Below are positions 52,137 through 60,581 of a DNA stretch of 64,000 bases, piece by piece. The position numbers and the translations under genes are program-made. The notes below the pieces were generated by a model. The model was not told the DNA's origin, ran no database searches, and saw nothing but the letters and a program-made list of their open reading frames with translations. The DNA is from Oscillospiraceae bacterium (lineage in GTDB: Bacteria > Bacillota > Clostridia > Oscillospirales > Ruminococcaceae): assembly GCA_017533485.1 (NCBI GenBank), contig JAFXIC010000020.1:58567-122566 (forward strand), given 5' to 3'. Position 1 is the first letter of the stretch. Each line of letters opens with the position of its first letter.

Positions 52137-53522
52137 ATGTCTAAAAAACAAGGCGGTGAGATCAGCACCGCGAAAAAGTCGGGCTTTGGCTCGAAAATCG
52201 GCTTTGTGCTCGCTGCGGCAGGCTCCGCGGTGGGACTTGGCAATATCTGGCGGTTTCCGTATCTTGCCGCAAAATACGGCGGCGGAATTTTTCTCCTGAT
52301 TTATGTCATCCTGGCGGTTACCTTCGGCTTCTCGCTGATGATTACCGAAATCGCAATCGGAAGACGGACCGGAAAAAGCGTGATCGGTGCCTATAAAGCG
52401 ATCGACAAGCGGTTCTCGTTTCTGGGTGTGCTTGCGGCAATGGTGCCGGTGCTGATTACACCATATTATTGTGTCATCGGCGGCTGGGTGCTGAAATATC
52501 TCACAGTGTTTGTGACCGGAAGCGGTTCTGCGGCAGCAGGCGATGGTTCCTTTTTCTCGAACTTTATCGGAACAACTGCCGAGCCGACTGTCTTTTTCCT
52601 GATCTATATTGTCCTGACGGCTGCTGTGGTTATGCTCGGCGTCCAGAACGGTATCGAACGGATCAGTAAGTTCATGATGCCGGTACTTGTGGTACTGACG
52701 ATCGGAATCGGAATCTATACCATGACGCTGGACGGTGCGATGGAGGGCGTGAAATACTATCTCCTTCCGAATTTCGAAAACTTTACGTTCCAGACATTCC
52801 TGAAAACGGTTGCGGCGGCAATGGGTCAGCTGTTCTATTCGATGTCGCTTGCGATGGGTATTATGATTACCTATGGCTCGTACATGAGAAAAGAGGATGC
52901 GCTTGAAAGCTCTGTACGTCAGATTGAGATTTTCGATTCCGGTATTGCAATTCTGGCGGGACTGATTATCGTACCGGCAGTTTTCGTGTTCTCCGGCGGA
53001 AATGCCGAGGCACTCAATGCCGGACCGGGTCTGATGTTCATTACGCTGCCGAATGTATTTGAATCCATGGCAGGCGGTCAGATCATCGGTGCCGCATTCT
53101 TTGTTCTGGTTGCGCTTGCCGCGCTGACATCCTCGATTTCGCTGATGGAAACGGTGGTTTCGATTATCAGCGAGAAATTCCATCTCAAGCGGATTCCGAG
53201 CTGTCTGATTACTGTTGGAATCTGTGTGGTGCTGGGAATGCTTTCGGTACTTGGATACAGCGCGTGGGATACGATTACAATCTTTGGGTATCAGATGCTT
53301 GATTTCTTCGATTTCCTGACGAATAATATTATGATGCCGATTGTCGCACTCCTGACCTGTCTGCTGATCGGATATGTCGTAGGGACGAAATATATCGAAG
53401 ACGAGGTGCTTTGCGGCGAACAGAAATTTGATGCAAAGCTGCTGGTAAAAATCATGCTGCGGTTTGTATGCCCTGTCTGTATGATTATTATCCTGATTAC
53501 ACCGTTCGTGGTAACGCTTTGA
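52137..53522 (+). CDS. Na+-dependent neurotransmitter:sodium symporter family transporter
   Basis: 461 aa. ATG 52137 with AAGGAAGGAA just before. SKIGFVLAAAGSAVGLGNIW (about residues 17-36) followed by RFPYLAAKYGGGIFLLIY is the diagnostic start of the NSS (SNF) family, helix 1 with the sodium and substrate sites. About eleven helices are seen, as in bacterial MhsT. The family imports amino acids, often tryptophan, tyrosine or branched-chain residues, with sodium. It is a single-gene unit. A sodium-driven importer fits the OadB/OadG sodium pump genes nearby. Confidence 0.95.
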   Translation: MSKKQGGEISTAKKSGFGSKIGFVLAAAGSAVGLGNIWRFPYLAAKYGGGIFLLIYVILAVTFGFSLMITEIAIGRRTGKSVIGAYKAIDKRFSFLGVLAAMVPVLITPYYCVIGGWVLKYLTVFVTGSGSAAAGDGSFFSNFIGTTAEPTVFFLIYIVLTAAVVMLGVQNGIERISKFMMPVLVVLTIGIGIYTMTLDGAMEGVKYYLLPNFENFTFQTFLKTVAAAMGQLFYSMSLAMGIMITYGSYMRKEDALESSVRQIEIFDSGIAILAGLIIVPAVFVFSGGNAEALNAGPGLMFITLPNVFESMAGGQIIGAAFFVLVALAALTSSISLMETVVSIISEKFHLKRIPSCLITVGICVVLGMLSVLGYSAWDTITIFGYQMLDFFDFLTNNIMMPIVALLTCLLIGYVVGTKYIEDEVLCGEQKFDAKLLVKIMLRFVCPVCMIIILITPFVVTL

Positions 53523-53526
53523 TGAA

Positions 53527-53570
53527 AAAACGGAAGCTGCATGATAAAGAATGCGGCTTCCGTTTTCTTT
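53527..53570 (+). terminator. Intrinsic terminator of the NSS gene
   Basis: AAAACGGAAGC (53527-53537) pairs with GCTTCCGTTTT (53556-53566), an inner GCAT/ATGC stem and a T-rich end. Confidence 0.85.
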
Positions 53571-53597
53571 TCGGGAAAGCGGTTTCTCCTCCTCACA

Positions 53598-54209
53598 CCC
53601 GCTCCACGCAAGGTCGGAACACCGTCTTGCAGCAACCGTGACATCGGCACCGAGAAGCGATAAACGGGTTTGCAGTGCCTTACTGAGGCGGCCGGCACCG
53701 AGAATCAGACACCGCAGACCATGAATTGTAACGGGAAGCTCCTGCATGGCGATCTGGATAGTGCCCTCGGCGGTCGGGATCGCGTTCCGGATACAGAATT
53801 CCTCGCGGCTTGCATAGTCGCCGGCGCGATATCCTGCGGCTTGAATGATCTGCTGCTGCGATACGGAAAGCCGTCCGCCGAGGACAGTGCCGCCTTTTTT
53901 CAGGAACGGAAGAAGCTCCGGAAGGGTGAATTCGGTGCTGCTGTATGGGGCATGGAGTGCACCGCCGTTTTGCGTTGTCGGCATCGGCAGCAATAAGACA
54001 TCGGTATTGGTCGGAAGCGCATGGAGCCGGTCGGTGCACATCAGATCGGACGGCAGCTCTGCGCTGTAACGGTCGAATCCAAACAATGTGACCGCATAGG
54101 TATCGGAAAGCCGTCTGGCTGCGGCAATCTGCCGCAGATCACCGCCTGCTGCAATCAGCTTGGGTTTTTGCGCGGCGATCGCATCCGCGCAGGTATCGGT
54201 TATGGACAT
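53598..54209 (-). pseudogene. dpaA: Truncated dipicolinate synthase subunit A
   Basis: Minus strand; ATG 54209 has AAGGAG about 8 bases upstream. About 204 residues look like DpaA: LIAAGGDLRQIAAARRLSDT, TDVLLLPMPTT, KGGTVLGGRLS, TAEGTIQIAMQELPVTIHGL and the Rossmann loop ILGAGRLSKALQTRLSLLGA. After ADVTVAARRCSDLAWSG the similarity stops, about 85-90 residues short of the usual end (about 290 aa), and the frame runs on into the neighbouring terminator and antisense of the transporter. The NAD-binding part is thus cut in half, so it should be inactive. No dpaB is adjacent. It is a relic of sporulation. Confidence 0.7.
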
Positions 54210-54344
54210 TCTGCTCACTCCTTACTGCATTTGTTCGGGAAGGCGGGAAGGAATTCCCGTTTGTATGCTATGCGAAATCTGGCGAAACGGTGCATATATT
54301 GGAGTGTGGGAGAAAAAGGGCGGAGAGATCCCGGAAAGAGAGGA

Positions 54345-54373
54345 TTGACAAAAGAAGAAATATCTGCTATAAT
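54345..54373 (+). promoter_or_regulatory. Perfect consensus promoter of the cytidylate kinase-like gene
   Basis: TTGACA (54345-54350), 17-base spacer, TATAAT (54368-54373) with an extended TGC. All twelve hexamer bases match the sigma-A consensus. Confidence 0.9.
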
Positions 54374-54384
54374 AAAGCTATGAA

Positions 54385-54410
54385 ATTCGACAGTCGCGTG
54401 TCGGATTTTT
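54385..54410 (+). terminator. Terminator-like hairpin in the leader
   Basis: ATTCGACA (54385-54392) pairs with TGTCGGAT (54399-54406; one G-U) over a 6-base loop, followed by T. It starts about 5 bases after the predicted start site. It could attenuate the gene. Confidence 0.4.
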
Positions 54411-54477
54411 AGAAATTCTATACAAAGCAATCTTCTACAAAACATCCTTCAAAATGCGGAAAAGGAATGGTGATTTT

Positions 54478-55101
54478 ATGTCGATTATCTTGACGATTTC
54501 CCGTGAATACGGAAGCGGCGGCCGAGAAATTGCAGAGCGTCTTTCCGAATATTACAATGATATCCCTGTATTTGACCGGAAACTGATTGATATGACCGCA
54601 GACAGGTGCGGATTTTCCTCGAAATTCATTCAGGCAAATGAGGAGCGGATGACGAATTCGTTCCTGTTCAACATTGCGGTCGGCGGCGCATATTCTCCGT
54701 TTTGCCATACCGGCGATGTGGAGGCGGTGCCGCAGGATTATGTTTTCCTGACCCAGAGCCAGATTATTACCACTCTTGCAAAAGAGCATCCGTCTGCTAT
54801 TTTTGTCGGAAGATGCGCGGATTATATTCTTCGGGAGAATCCGAATCTGTTTAGTGTATTTATTACGGCGGATATGGAATTCCGTGTCAAGCGGACAGCC
54901 GAAGAACTTGGCATCACGCCTGAAAAAGCAGCTTCTGTTGTGGTGAAGCACGATAAAGCCCGCCGCCGCCATTATAATTATTATACGGGCGCGGACTGGG
55001 GCGAGCGTTCCAATTATCATATGGTGCTCAATACCGGAAAGCTGGGGCTTGGTGCGGCAACGGATATTTTAAAGGAAATGATCCAGTACGCACAGGCCTG
55101 A
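54478..55101 (+). CDS. Cytidylate kinase-like family protein
   Basis: 207 aa. ATG 54478 is preceded by AAAAGGAATGGTG; an ATG at 54454 is possible but has a weaker site. ILTISREYGSGGREIAERLS (about residues 4-23) is the P-loop of the cytidylate kinase-like 2 family, VGRCADYILRENPNLFSVFI (about 117-136) the NMP-binding part and VKHDKARRRHYNYYTGADWG the Arg-rich lid. The protein phosphorylates a nucleotide or another small molecule in the cytosol; the family is common in Firmicutes as a second Cmk-like protein with unknown substrate. Confidence 0.85.
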   Translation: MSIILTISREYGSGGREIAERLSEYYNDIPVFDRKLIDMTADRCGFSSKFIQANEERMTNSFLFNIAVGGAYSPFCHTGDVEAVPQDYVFLTQSQIITTLAKEHPSAIFVGRCADYILRENPNLFSVFITADMEFRVKRTAEELGITPEKAASVVVKHDKARRRHYNYYTGADWGERSNYHMVLNTGKLGLGAATDILKEMIQYAQA

Positions 55102-55121
55102 GTGAAAAAGTCCTGAAAGCG

Positions 55122-55154
55122 ATCCCCCTTTATGCCATGCATAGAGGGGGATTT
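55122..55154 (+). terminator. Intrinsic terminator
   Basis: ATCCCCC (55122-55128) pairs with GGGGGAT (55146-55152), extended by TTTATG/CATAGA with one G-U. TTTT follows. Confidence 0.85.
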
Positions 55155-55283
55155 TGTGTGCGGGATTTGCGGCGCGTGAAACATAAATGCGCCAAAAGAA
55201 TCCAAACGCGCGGATGGCACAGCGTGTGCTGGCGAAAGACAGAAAATTTTCTCGGAATATTTCAAAAAGAATCAAAAAAAGGC

Positions 55284-55312
55284 TTGCGTTTTTCGAAGAA
55301 ATGGTGTATACT
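55284..55312 (+). promoter_or_regulatory. Promoter of the oadG-oadB genes
   Basis: TTGCGT (55284-55289), 17-base spacer, TATACT (55307-55312). Confidence 0.65.
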
Positions 55313-55350
55313 AGAAAGGTATGCAAATCTAAAATCTGGGAGGTTATTCC

Positions 55351-55785
55351 ATGAACATGACTCTGATGATGCTGGCGGAAAAGGTTCTCAAGGGTACGGA
55401 AAAACTCAGCGGTATCGAAATTACTTCCATGACTGTTGTCGGTCTGGGTGTGGTTTTTGGTGCATTGCTGATTCTGGTATGTTTTCTGTATCTGAGCGGC
55501 GGCATATTCAAACGGATGGGCGCACAGAAAAAAAACGCGCCTGCTGCACCTGCCGCACCGGCAAAGGTCAAGACTGCGCCCGCAAAAGCGATTGCTGCTG
55601 CACCGGCTGCCTCGACCGGAGATGAGGACGAAATCATCGCCGTCATTACCGCAGCCATCGCCGCAATGTCGGCAGCGGACGGCAAAGCCTACCGCCTGCA
55701 CAGCGTAAAGCCTGTATCCCGCGGCGGAAACGGCCGCTCGGCTTGGGCACAGGCTGGTATTCATGACGCAACCAGACCGTTTTAA
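55351..55785 (+). CDS. oadG: Sodium-pump decarboxylase gamma subunit (OadG family)
   Basis: 144 aa, ATG 55351 with GGGAGG. One membrane helix (about residues 27-50: TVVGLGVVFGALLILVCFLY) ends in SGGIFKRMG, typical of OadG, followed by an Ala/Pro/Lys linker and a conserved tail EIIAVITAAIAAMSAADGKA, the region that binds the other subunits. The protein ends RGGNGRSAWAQAGIHDATRP, like decarboxylase gamma subunits of the methylmalonyl-CoA and glutaconyl-CoA types. It holds the pump complex together at the membrane. OadB follows 35 bases later; alpha subunit and biotin carrier are not here. Confidence 0.85.
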   Translation: MNMTLMMLAEKVLKGTEKLSGIEITSMTVVGLGVVFGALLILVCFLYLSGGIFKRMGAQKKNAPAAPAAPAKVKTAPAKAIAAAPAASTGDEDEIIAVITAAIAAMSAADGKAYRLHSVKPVSRGGNGRSAWAQAGIHDATRPF

Positions 55786-55820
55786 TGGACGAACGATTTT
55801 GAAAGTGAGGGTTATCAACT

Positions 55821-57032
55821 ATGGGCGCAATACTTGATTTTATTGTCAATACGCTCGGCGGTCTCTGGAGTGACAGCGGACTGAATGTGCTGTTTTCCGA
55901 CGGCGGCTGGAAGAATCTTGTCATGATTCTCATCTCGTTTGTATTTATGTATCTTGCAATCGCAAAGGAATTCGAGCCGCTGCTGCTGCTTCCGATTTCC
56001 TTTGGTATGCTGCTGACGAACCTGCCGATGGCGAATATGTATCATCCGGATCTCTGGGTGCTGGTAGACGGCCATGTCGATTACGGCAAGGTGCTGGTAG
56101 ACGGCGGCCTGCTCGATATTTTGTACTTAGGCGTAAAGCTTCAGCTCTATCCGCCGCTGATTTTCCTCGGCATCGGCTGTATGACGGACTTCTCCCCGCT
56201 GATTGCAAACCCCAAGAGCTTTTTGCTGGGTGCTGCGGCACAGGGCGGTATCTTCTGTACCTTCGTTGCAGCAGGTCTGCTTGGTTTTACCGCTGCGGAA
56301 GCCGGCTCCATCGCAATCATCGGCGGTGCGGACGGCCCGACTGCAATTTATGTATCCACAAAGCTTCTTTCGGGCGACGGCGCCATTACAACGGGTAATA
56401 TCGCGCTTGCTGCATATACTTATATGGCGCTCGTTCCGATTATCCAGCCCCCGATTATGCGTGCAATGACCACCAAAAAGGAACGTGCGGTAAAAATGGA
56501 GCAGCTTCGTGTTGTATCCAAGACCGAGAAAATTATCTTCCCGATCGCTGTTACACTGATCGTATCGCTGCTGGTACCTTCCGCAGCACCGCTCGTCGGT
56601 ATGCTGATGTTCGGAAACCTGCTGAAGGAATCTGGCGTCGCAGCCAGACTGATTGATACCGCACAGAACGCGCTGATGAATATTATTACCATCTTCCTCG
56701 GCGTATCTGTCGGCGCAACCACACAGGCAGAACAGATTATTAACCTCAAGTTCGGCGGCGTTATGCTCCTCGGCGTTATCGCATTCTCCCTCGGTACTGC
56801 CTGTGGTCTGATCTTTGGTAAGATTATGTATATCGCAACCAAGGGTAAGGTCAATCCGCTGATCGGTTCCGCCGGCGTATCGGCTGTTCCGATGGCAGCG
56901 CGTATCTCCCAGAAGGTTGGTGCGGAAACCGATCCGACAAACTTCCTGCTGATGCACGCAATGGGCCCGAACGTAGCCGGTGTTATCGGTTCCGCAGTTG
57001 CAGCAGGCGTACTGCTCTCCGTCATCGGCTGA
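55821..57032 (+). CDS. oadB: Sodium ion-translocating decarboxylase beta subunit
   Basis: 403 aa; ATG 55821 after GTGAGGG. Nine or so membrane helices, with LLPISFGMLLTNLP, PPLIFLGIGCMTDFSPLIAN, the GSIAIIGGADGPTAIYVSTK element (the Asp-containing sodium site) and, near the end, ISQKVGAETDPTNFLLMHAM. This is the integral-membrane sodium channel of the OadB/MmdB/GcdB family, which couples decarboxylation to sodium export. Which decarboxylase it serves depends on the alpha subunit, which is elsewhere. The gene ends in a strong terminator. Confidence 0.95.
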   Translation: MGAILDFIVNTLGGLWSDSGLNVLFSDGGWKNLVMILISFVFMYLAIAKEFEPLLLLPISFGMLLTNLPMANMYHPDLWVLVDGHVDYGKVLVDGGLLDILYLGVKLQLYPPLIFLGIGCMTDFSPLIANPKSFLLGAAAQGGIFCTFVAAGLLGFTAAEAGSIAIIGGADGPTAIYVSTKLLSGDGAITTGNIALAAYTYMALVPIIQPPIMRAMTTKKERAVKMEQLRVVSKTEKIIFPIAVTLIVSLLVPSAAPLVGMLMFGNLLKESGVAARLIDTAQNALMNIITIFLGVSVGATTQAEQIINLKFGGVMLLGVIAFSLGTACGLIFGKIMYIATKGKVNPLIGSAGVSAVPMAARISQKVGAETDPTNFLLMHAMGPNVAGVIGSAVAAGVLLSVIG

Positions 57033-57076
57033 TGACAATTCCCGATCACCTACTCGCATATTGGACATAAAATAGC

Positions 57077-57111
57077 GGGGCGGACTGACACCCCAGTCCG
57101 CCCCCTTTTTT
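57077..57111 (+). terminator. Strong intrinsic terminator between oadB and adhE
   Basis: GGGGCGGACTG (57077-57087) pairs exactly with CAGTCCGCCCC (57094-57104), followed by six T (57106-57111). It lies only 28 bases before the adhE start, leaving no room for a promoter after it. Confidence 0.9.
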
Positions 57112-57139
57112 ACAAGAGAATAGAACGGAGGAATTCTGT

Positions 57140-59755
57140 ATGTACGAATATCCGATTGTTGACAGCGTAGAACAGCTGGAAAAAGCTCTTGCGAAGGCGC
57201 GTGCCGCACAGCAGGAGTTCGCATCGTTTTCTCAGGATCAGGTGGATGCGATTTTCCGCGCGGCAGCCGTTGCCGCGAATCAGGCCCGTATTCCGCTTGC
57301 GAAAATGGCAGTCGAAGAAACGGGTATGGGTATTGTGGAGGATAAGGTGATTAAGAATCACTTCGCGTCCGAATATATCTACAATGCCTATAAGGATTCG
57401 AAAACCTGCGGGATGATCTCGCGCAATGAAGCGTTCGGGACGATGCAGATTGCAGAACCGCTGGGCGTCATCGCCGCAGTCATCCCGACCACCAACCCCA
57501 CTTCAACGGCAATCTTTAAAACACTGATTACGCTGAAAACGCGAAACGGTATTATCATTTCTCCCCATCCGCGTGCAAAGAAGTCTACCATCGAGGCAGC
57601 AAGAATTGTCGCGGAGGTAGCGTATCGTGCCGGTGCACCGGAGGGCCTCATCGGCTGGATTGATGTACCGTCGCTCGAAATGACCAATATGATTATGAAG
57701 GAAGCAGATATTATTCTTGCGACCGGCGGCCCGGGCATGGTCAAGGCTGCGTATTCGAGCGGCAAGCCCGCACTCGGCGTCGGTGCCGGAAATACGCCTG
57801 CAATTATCGACAGCTCTGCGGATGTTGTACAGGCGGTGAATTCCATTATCCATTCCAAGACCTTTGATAACGGTATGATCTGTGCGTCGGAACAGTCTGT
57901 GATTGTACTCGATAAGGTCTATAAGGCAGTCAAGGCGGAATTTGAAGAAAGAGGCTGCTATTTCCTGAAGGATAAGGAAATTGATAAGGTTCGGAAAACA
58001 ATTATTATCAACGGCTCGCTGAACGCAAAGATCGTTGGCCAGTCAGCATATACGATTGCAAAGCTCAGCGGTGTGAAAGTACCGGAAGCAACGAAAATTC
58101 TCATCGGCGAGGTAGAAAGTGTCGAGCTGAGCGAGGAATTCGCACACGAAAAGCTTTCGCCGGTGCTGGCAATGTACCGTGCAAAGACCTTTGAGGACGC
58201 TGTGGTGAAAGCAGAACGACTGATTGCGGACGGCGGCTATGGCCATACCTCCTCGGTCTATCTGAATGCAGTCACCGAACGTGAAAAGATTGATGTGATG
58301 GCAAGCCGGATGAAGACCTGCCGTATTCTCGTGAATACACCGTCTTCCCACGGCGGCATCGGTGATCTCTATAATTTCAATCTCGTACCCTCTCTGACAC
58401 TCGGCTGCGGCTCCTGGGGCGGAAATTCCGTTTCCGAAAATGTCGGTATTAAGCACCTGCTGAATATCAAGACGGTCGCAGAAAGGAGAGAGAATATGCT
58501 CTGGTTCAGAACCCCGCAAAAGGTTTATATGAAAAAAGGCTGCCTTCCGGTCGCGCTCGATGAGCTGGGCAGTATCATGGGCAAGAAGCGTGCGTTTATC
58601 GTAACCGACAGCTTCCTGTTCAAGAACGGCTATACGAAATGTATCACAAATAAGCTTGACGAGATGGGAATTACCCATACCACCTTCTTCGAGGTAGAAC
58701 CCGATCCGTCTCTTGCCTCCGCGAAGCAGGGCGCAAAGGCAATGCTTGCGTTCGAACCCGACTGTATCATTGCAATCGGCGGCGGATCTGCGATGGATGC
58801 GGCAAAGATTATGTGGGTGCTGTATGAGCATCCGGAAGCAAACTTTATGGATATGGCGATGCGGTTCTGTGATATCCGCAAGCGCATCTATCCGTTCCCG
58901 AAGATGGGCGAGAAGGCATATTTTGTTGCAGTTCCGACATCTGCCGGAACCGGTTCGGAGGTCACTCCGTTCGCAGTCATTACGGATGAAACCAGCGGTG
59001 TGAAATATCCGCTGGCAGACTATGAGCTGCTGCCGAATATGGCGATTGTGGACGCGGATCTGATGATGAGCGCACCCAAGGGACTGACTGCCGCATCGGG
59101 TATTGACGTTGTGACGCACGCGCTGGAGGCATATGCTTCCGTGATGGCAACCGACTTTACCGATGGTATGGCAATCCGTGCGCTGCAAATGTCGTTTGCG
59201 TACCTGCCGCGCTGCTATGATAACGGCTGCAACGATCCCGAAGCCCGCGAAAAAATGGCGCACGCTGCGACGATGGCAGGTATGGCGTTTGCGAATGCAT
59301 TCCTCGGCGTCTGCCATTCGATGGCGCATAAGCTTGGTGCATTCCATCATATTCCGCATGGTATTGCCAATGCATTGATGCTTGAGCAGGTGATGCGGTT
59401 CAATGCGGTCGAGGTTCCGACGAAGATGGGCACATTCCCGCAGTATGAATATCCGCATACGTGTGCACGTTACGCAGAGGTTGCGGTCGCACTCGGCTGT
59501 AAGGGAAAGACCGATGCCGATAAGCTGGAAGCCCTGATTGCAAAGATCAACGAGCTGAAAGCGCAGATCGGCGTACCGAACAGCATCCGTGAATATGGTG
59601 TTGCGGAGGACGTATTCCTCGAACAGCTCGATGCTATGACCGAGCAGGCGTTTGATGACCAGTGTACCGGCGCAAATCCGCGCTATCCGCTGATGCAGGA
59701 AATCAAGCAGATGTATCTGAATGCCTACTATGGCAACAACAACGAAACCGTATAA
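57140..59755 (+). CDS. adhE: Bifunctional acetaldehyde-CoA/alcohol dehydrogenase
   Basis: 871 aa, ATG 57140 with GGAGG at 57127-57131. The N-terminal half is a CoA-dependent aldehyde dehydrogenase: VIPTTNPTSTAIFKTLITLK, ALGVGAGNTPAIID and the catalytic Cys248 in MICASEQSVIV. The C-terminal half is an iron-containing alcohol dehydrogenase: IAIGGGSAMDAAKIM, TSAGTGSEVTPFAVI, VCHSMAHKLGAFHHIPHGIA with the His ligands. Together they reduce acetyl-CoA to ethanol with 2 NADH, a major NADH sink. Length is standard. The enzyme forms long helical filaments (spirosomes) in other bacteria. No promoter is visible between the terminator and the start. Confidence 0.97.
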   Translation: MYEYPIVDSVEQLEKALAKARAAQQEFASFSQDQVDAIFRAAAVAANQARIPLAKMAVEETGMGIVEDKVIKNHFASEYIYNAYKDSKTCGMISRNEAFGTMQIAEPLGVIAAVIPTTNPTSTAIFKTLITLKTRNGIIISPHPRAKKSTIEAARIVAEVAYRAGAPEGLIGWIDVPSLEMTNMIMKEADIILATGGPGMVKAAYSSGKPALGVGAGNTPAIIDSSADVVQAVNSIIHSKTFDNGMICASEQSVIVLDKVYKAVKAEFEERGCYFLKDKEIDKVRKTIIINGSLNAKIVGQSAYTIAKLSGVKVPEATKILIGEVESVELSEEFAHEKLSPVLAMYRAKTFEDAVVKAERLIADGGYGHTSSVYLNAVTEREKIDVMASRMKTCRILVNTPSSHGGIGDLYNFNLVPSLTLGCGSWGGNSVSENVGIKHLLNIKTVAERRENMLWFRTPQKVYMKKGCLPVALDELGSIMGKKRAFIVTDSFLFKNGYTKCITNKLDEMGITHTTFFEVEPDPSLASAKQGAKAMLAFEPDCIIAIGGGSAMDAAKIMWVLYEHPEANFMDMAMRFCDIRKRIYPFPKMGEKAYFVAVPTSAGTGSEVTPFAVITDETSGVKYPLADYELLPNMAIVDADLMMSAPKGLTAASGIDVVTHALEAYASVMATDFTDGMAIRALQMSFAYLPRCYDNGCNDPEAREKMAHAATMAGMAFANAFLGVCHSMAHKLGAFHHIPHGIANALMLEQVMRFNAVEVPTKMGTFPQYEYPHTCARYAEVAVALGCKGKTDADKLEALIAKINELKAQIGVPNSIREYGVAEDVFLEQLDAMTEQAFDDQCTGANPRYPLMQEIKQMYLNAYYGNNNETV

Positions 59756-59770
59756 AAAGGGGGTATTACG

Positions 59771-60526
59771 ATGTCGCTTAGTGGTCTGGAGATTATTGCG
59801 AAGCGTGCACATAAGGTTGTGTACCGCGACGGAGATACGATTCTGAAAGTGTTTGACAGCGATTATTCGAAAGCCGGCGTGCTGAATGAAGCACTGAATC
59901 AGGCAAGAGTTGAGGAAACAGGACTTTGTATTCCGCGGATCCATGAAGTATTGAAGATAGACGGAAACTGGGCAATCCGTGCAGACTATATCGAGGGGGA
60001 AACACTCCGCGAGAAGCTGGATGCACATCCCGAACAGCAGGAGGAAATTCTTGCGCTGTTTGTAAAAATCCAGATGGAGATTCATACAAAGCGTGCGCCG
60101 CTGCTGACGAAATTAAAGGATAAGATGAACCGGAAAATCAGCGAAAGCGCATTTGACGCAACCACACGCTATGAGCTGCATACCCGACTGGAGGGAATGA
60201 AAAAGCATCAGAAGGTCTGTCATGGTGATCTCACACTTTCGGATGTGATTATCCGTCTGGACGGTACCCCCTTCATCATCGACTGGGCACACGCGACACA
60301 GGGCAATGCTTCGGCAGATGTTGCGCGTTCTTATCTGTATATGTGTCTGAACGAGAGCGAGGAGCTTGCGAATGCATATCTTCGTATGTTCTGCAAGATG
60401 AGTGATACCGCGCTGCAATATGTCCAGAGCTGGATGCCGATTGTTGCCGCGTCACAGTCTGTGAAAGGCCATCCCGAGGAGCAGGAAATGCTGGCACGCT
60501 GGGTGAATGTTGTCGATTACTCGTAA
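59771..60526 (+). CDS. Aminoglycoside phosphotransferase/choline kinase-like protein
   Basis: 251 aa, ATG 59771 after GGGGG. It has the small-kinase fold: a first Lys-containing strand ILKVFDSDYSKAGVLNEA, then KVCHGDLTLSDVIIRLDG (catalytic Asp in HGD; the usual Asn of HxDxxxxN is replaced by Asp in SDV), and FIIDWAHATQGNASADVARS (the metal-binding DWA for DFG). The family phosphorylates small alcohols or sugars in the cytosol. It follows adhE by 15 bases, so it is cotranscribed with it. Substrate unknown. The Asp-for-Asn change at the metal site is worth noting. Confidence 0.8.
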   Translation: MSLSGLEIIAKRAHKVVYRDGDTILKVFDSDYSKAGVLNEALNQARVEETGLCIPRIHEVLKIDGNWAIRADYIEGETLREKLDAHPEQQEEILALFVKIQMEIHTKRAPLLTKLKDKMNRKISESAFDATTRYELHTRLEGMKKHQKVCHGDLTLSDVIIRLDGTPFIIDWAHATQGNASADVARSYLYMCLNESEELANAYLRMFCKMSDTALQYVQSWMPIVAASQSVKGHPEEQEMLARWVNVVDYS

Positions 60527-60534
60527 GAAAAACC

Positions 60535-60575
60535 AATCCCCATTCCGGAGATTTATCCGGAATGGGGATTTTTTT
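60535..60575. terminator. Bidirectional terminator between the adhE unit and mreD
   Basis: AATCCCCATTCCGGA (60535-60549) pairs exactly with TCCGGAATGGGGATT (60556-60570). A run of T follows on the plus strand and an A-rich stretch precedes it, giving T on the minus strand. Confidence 0.85.
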
Positions 60576-60581
60576 CGGGGA

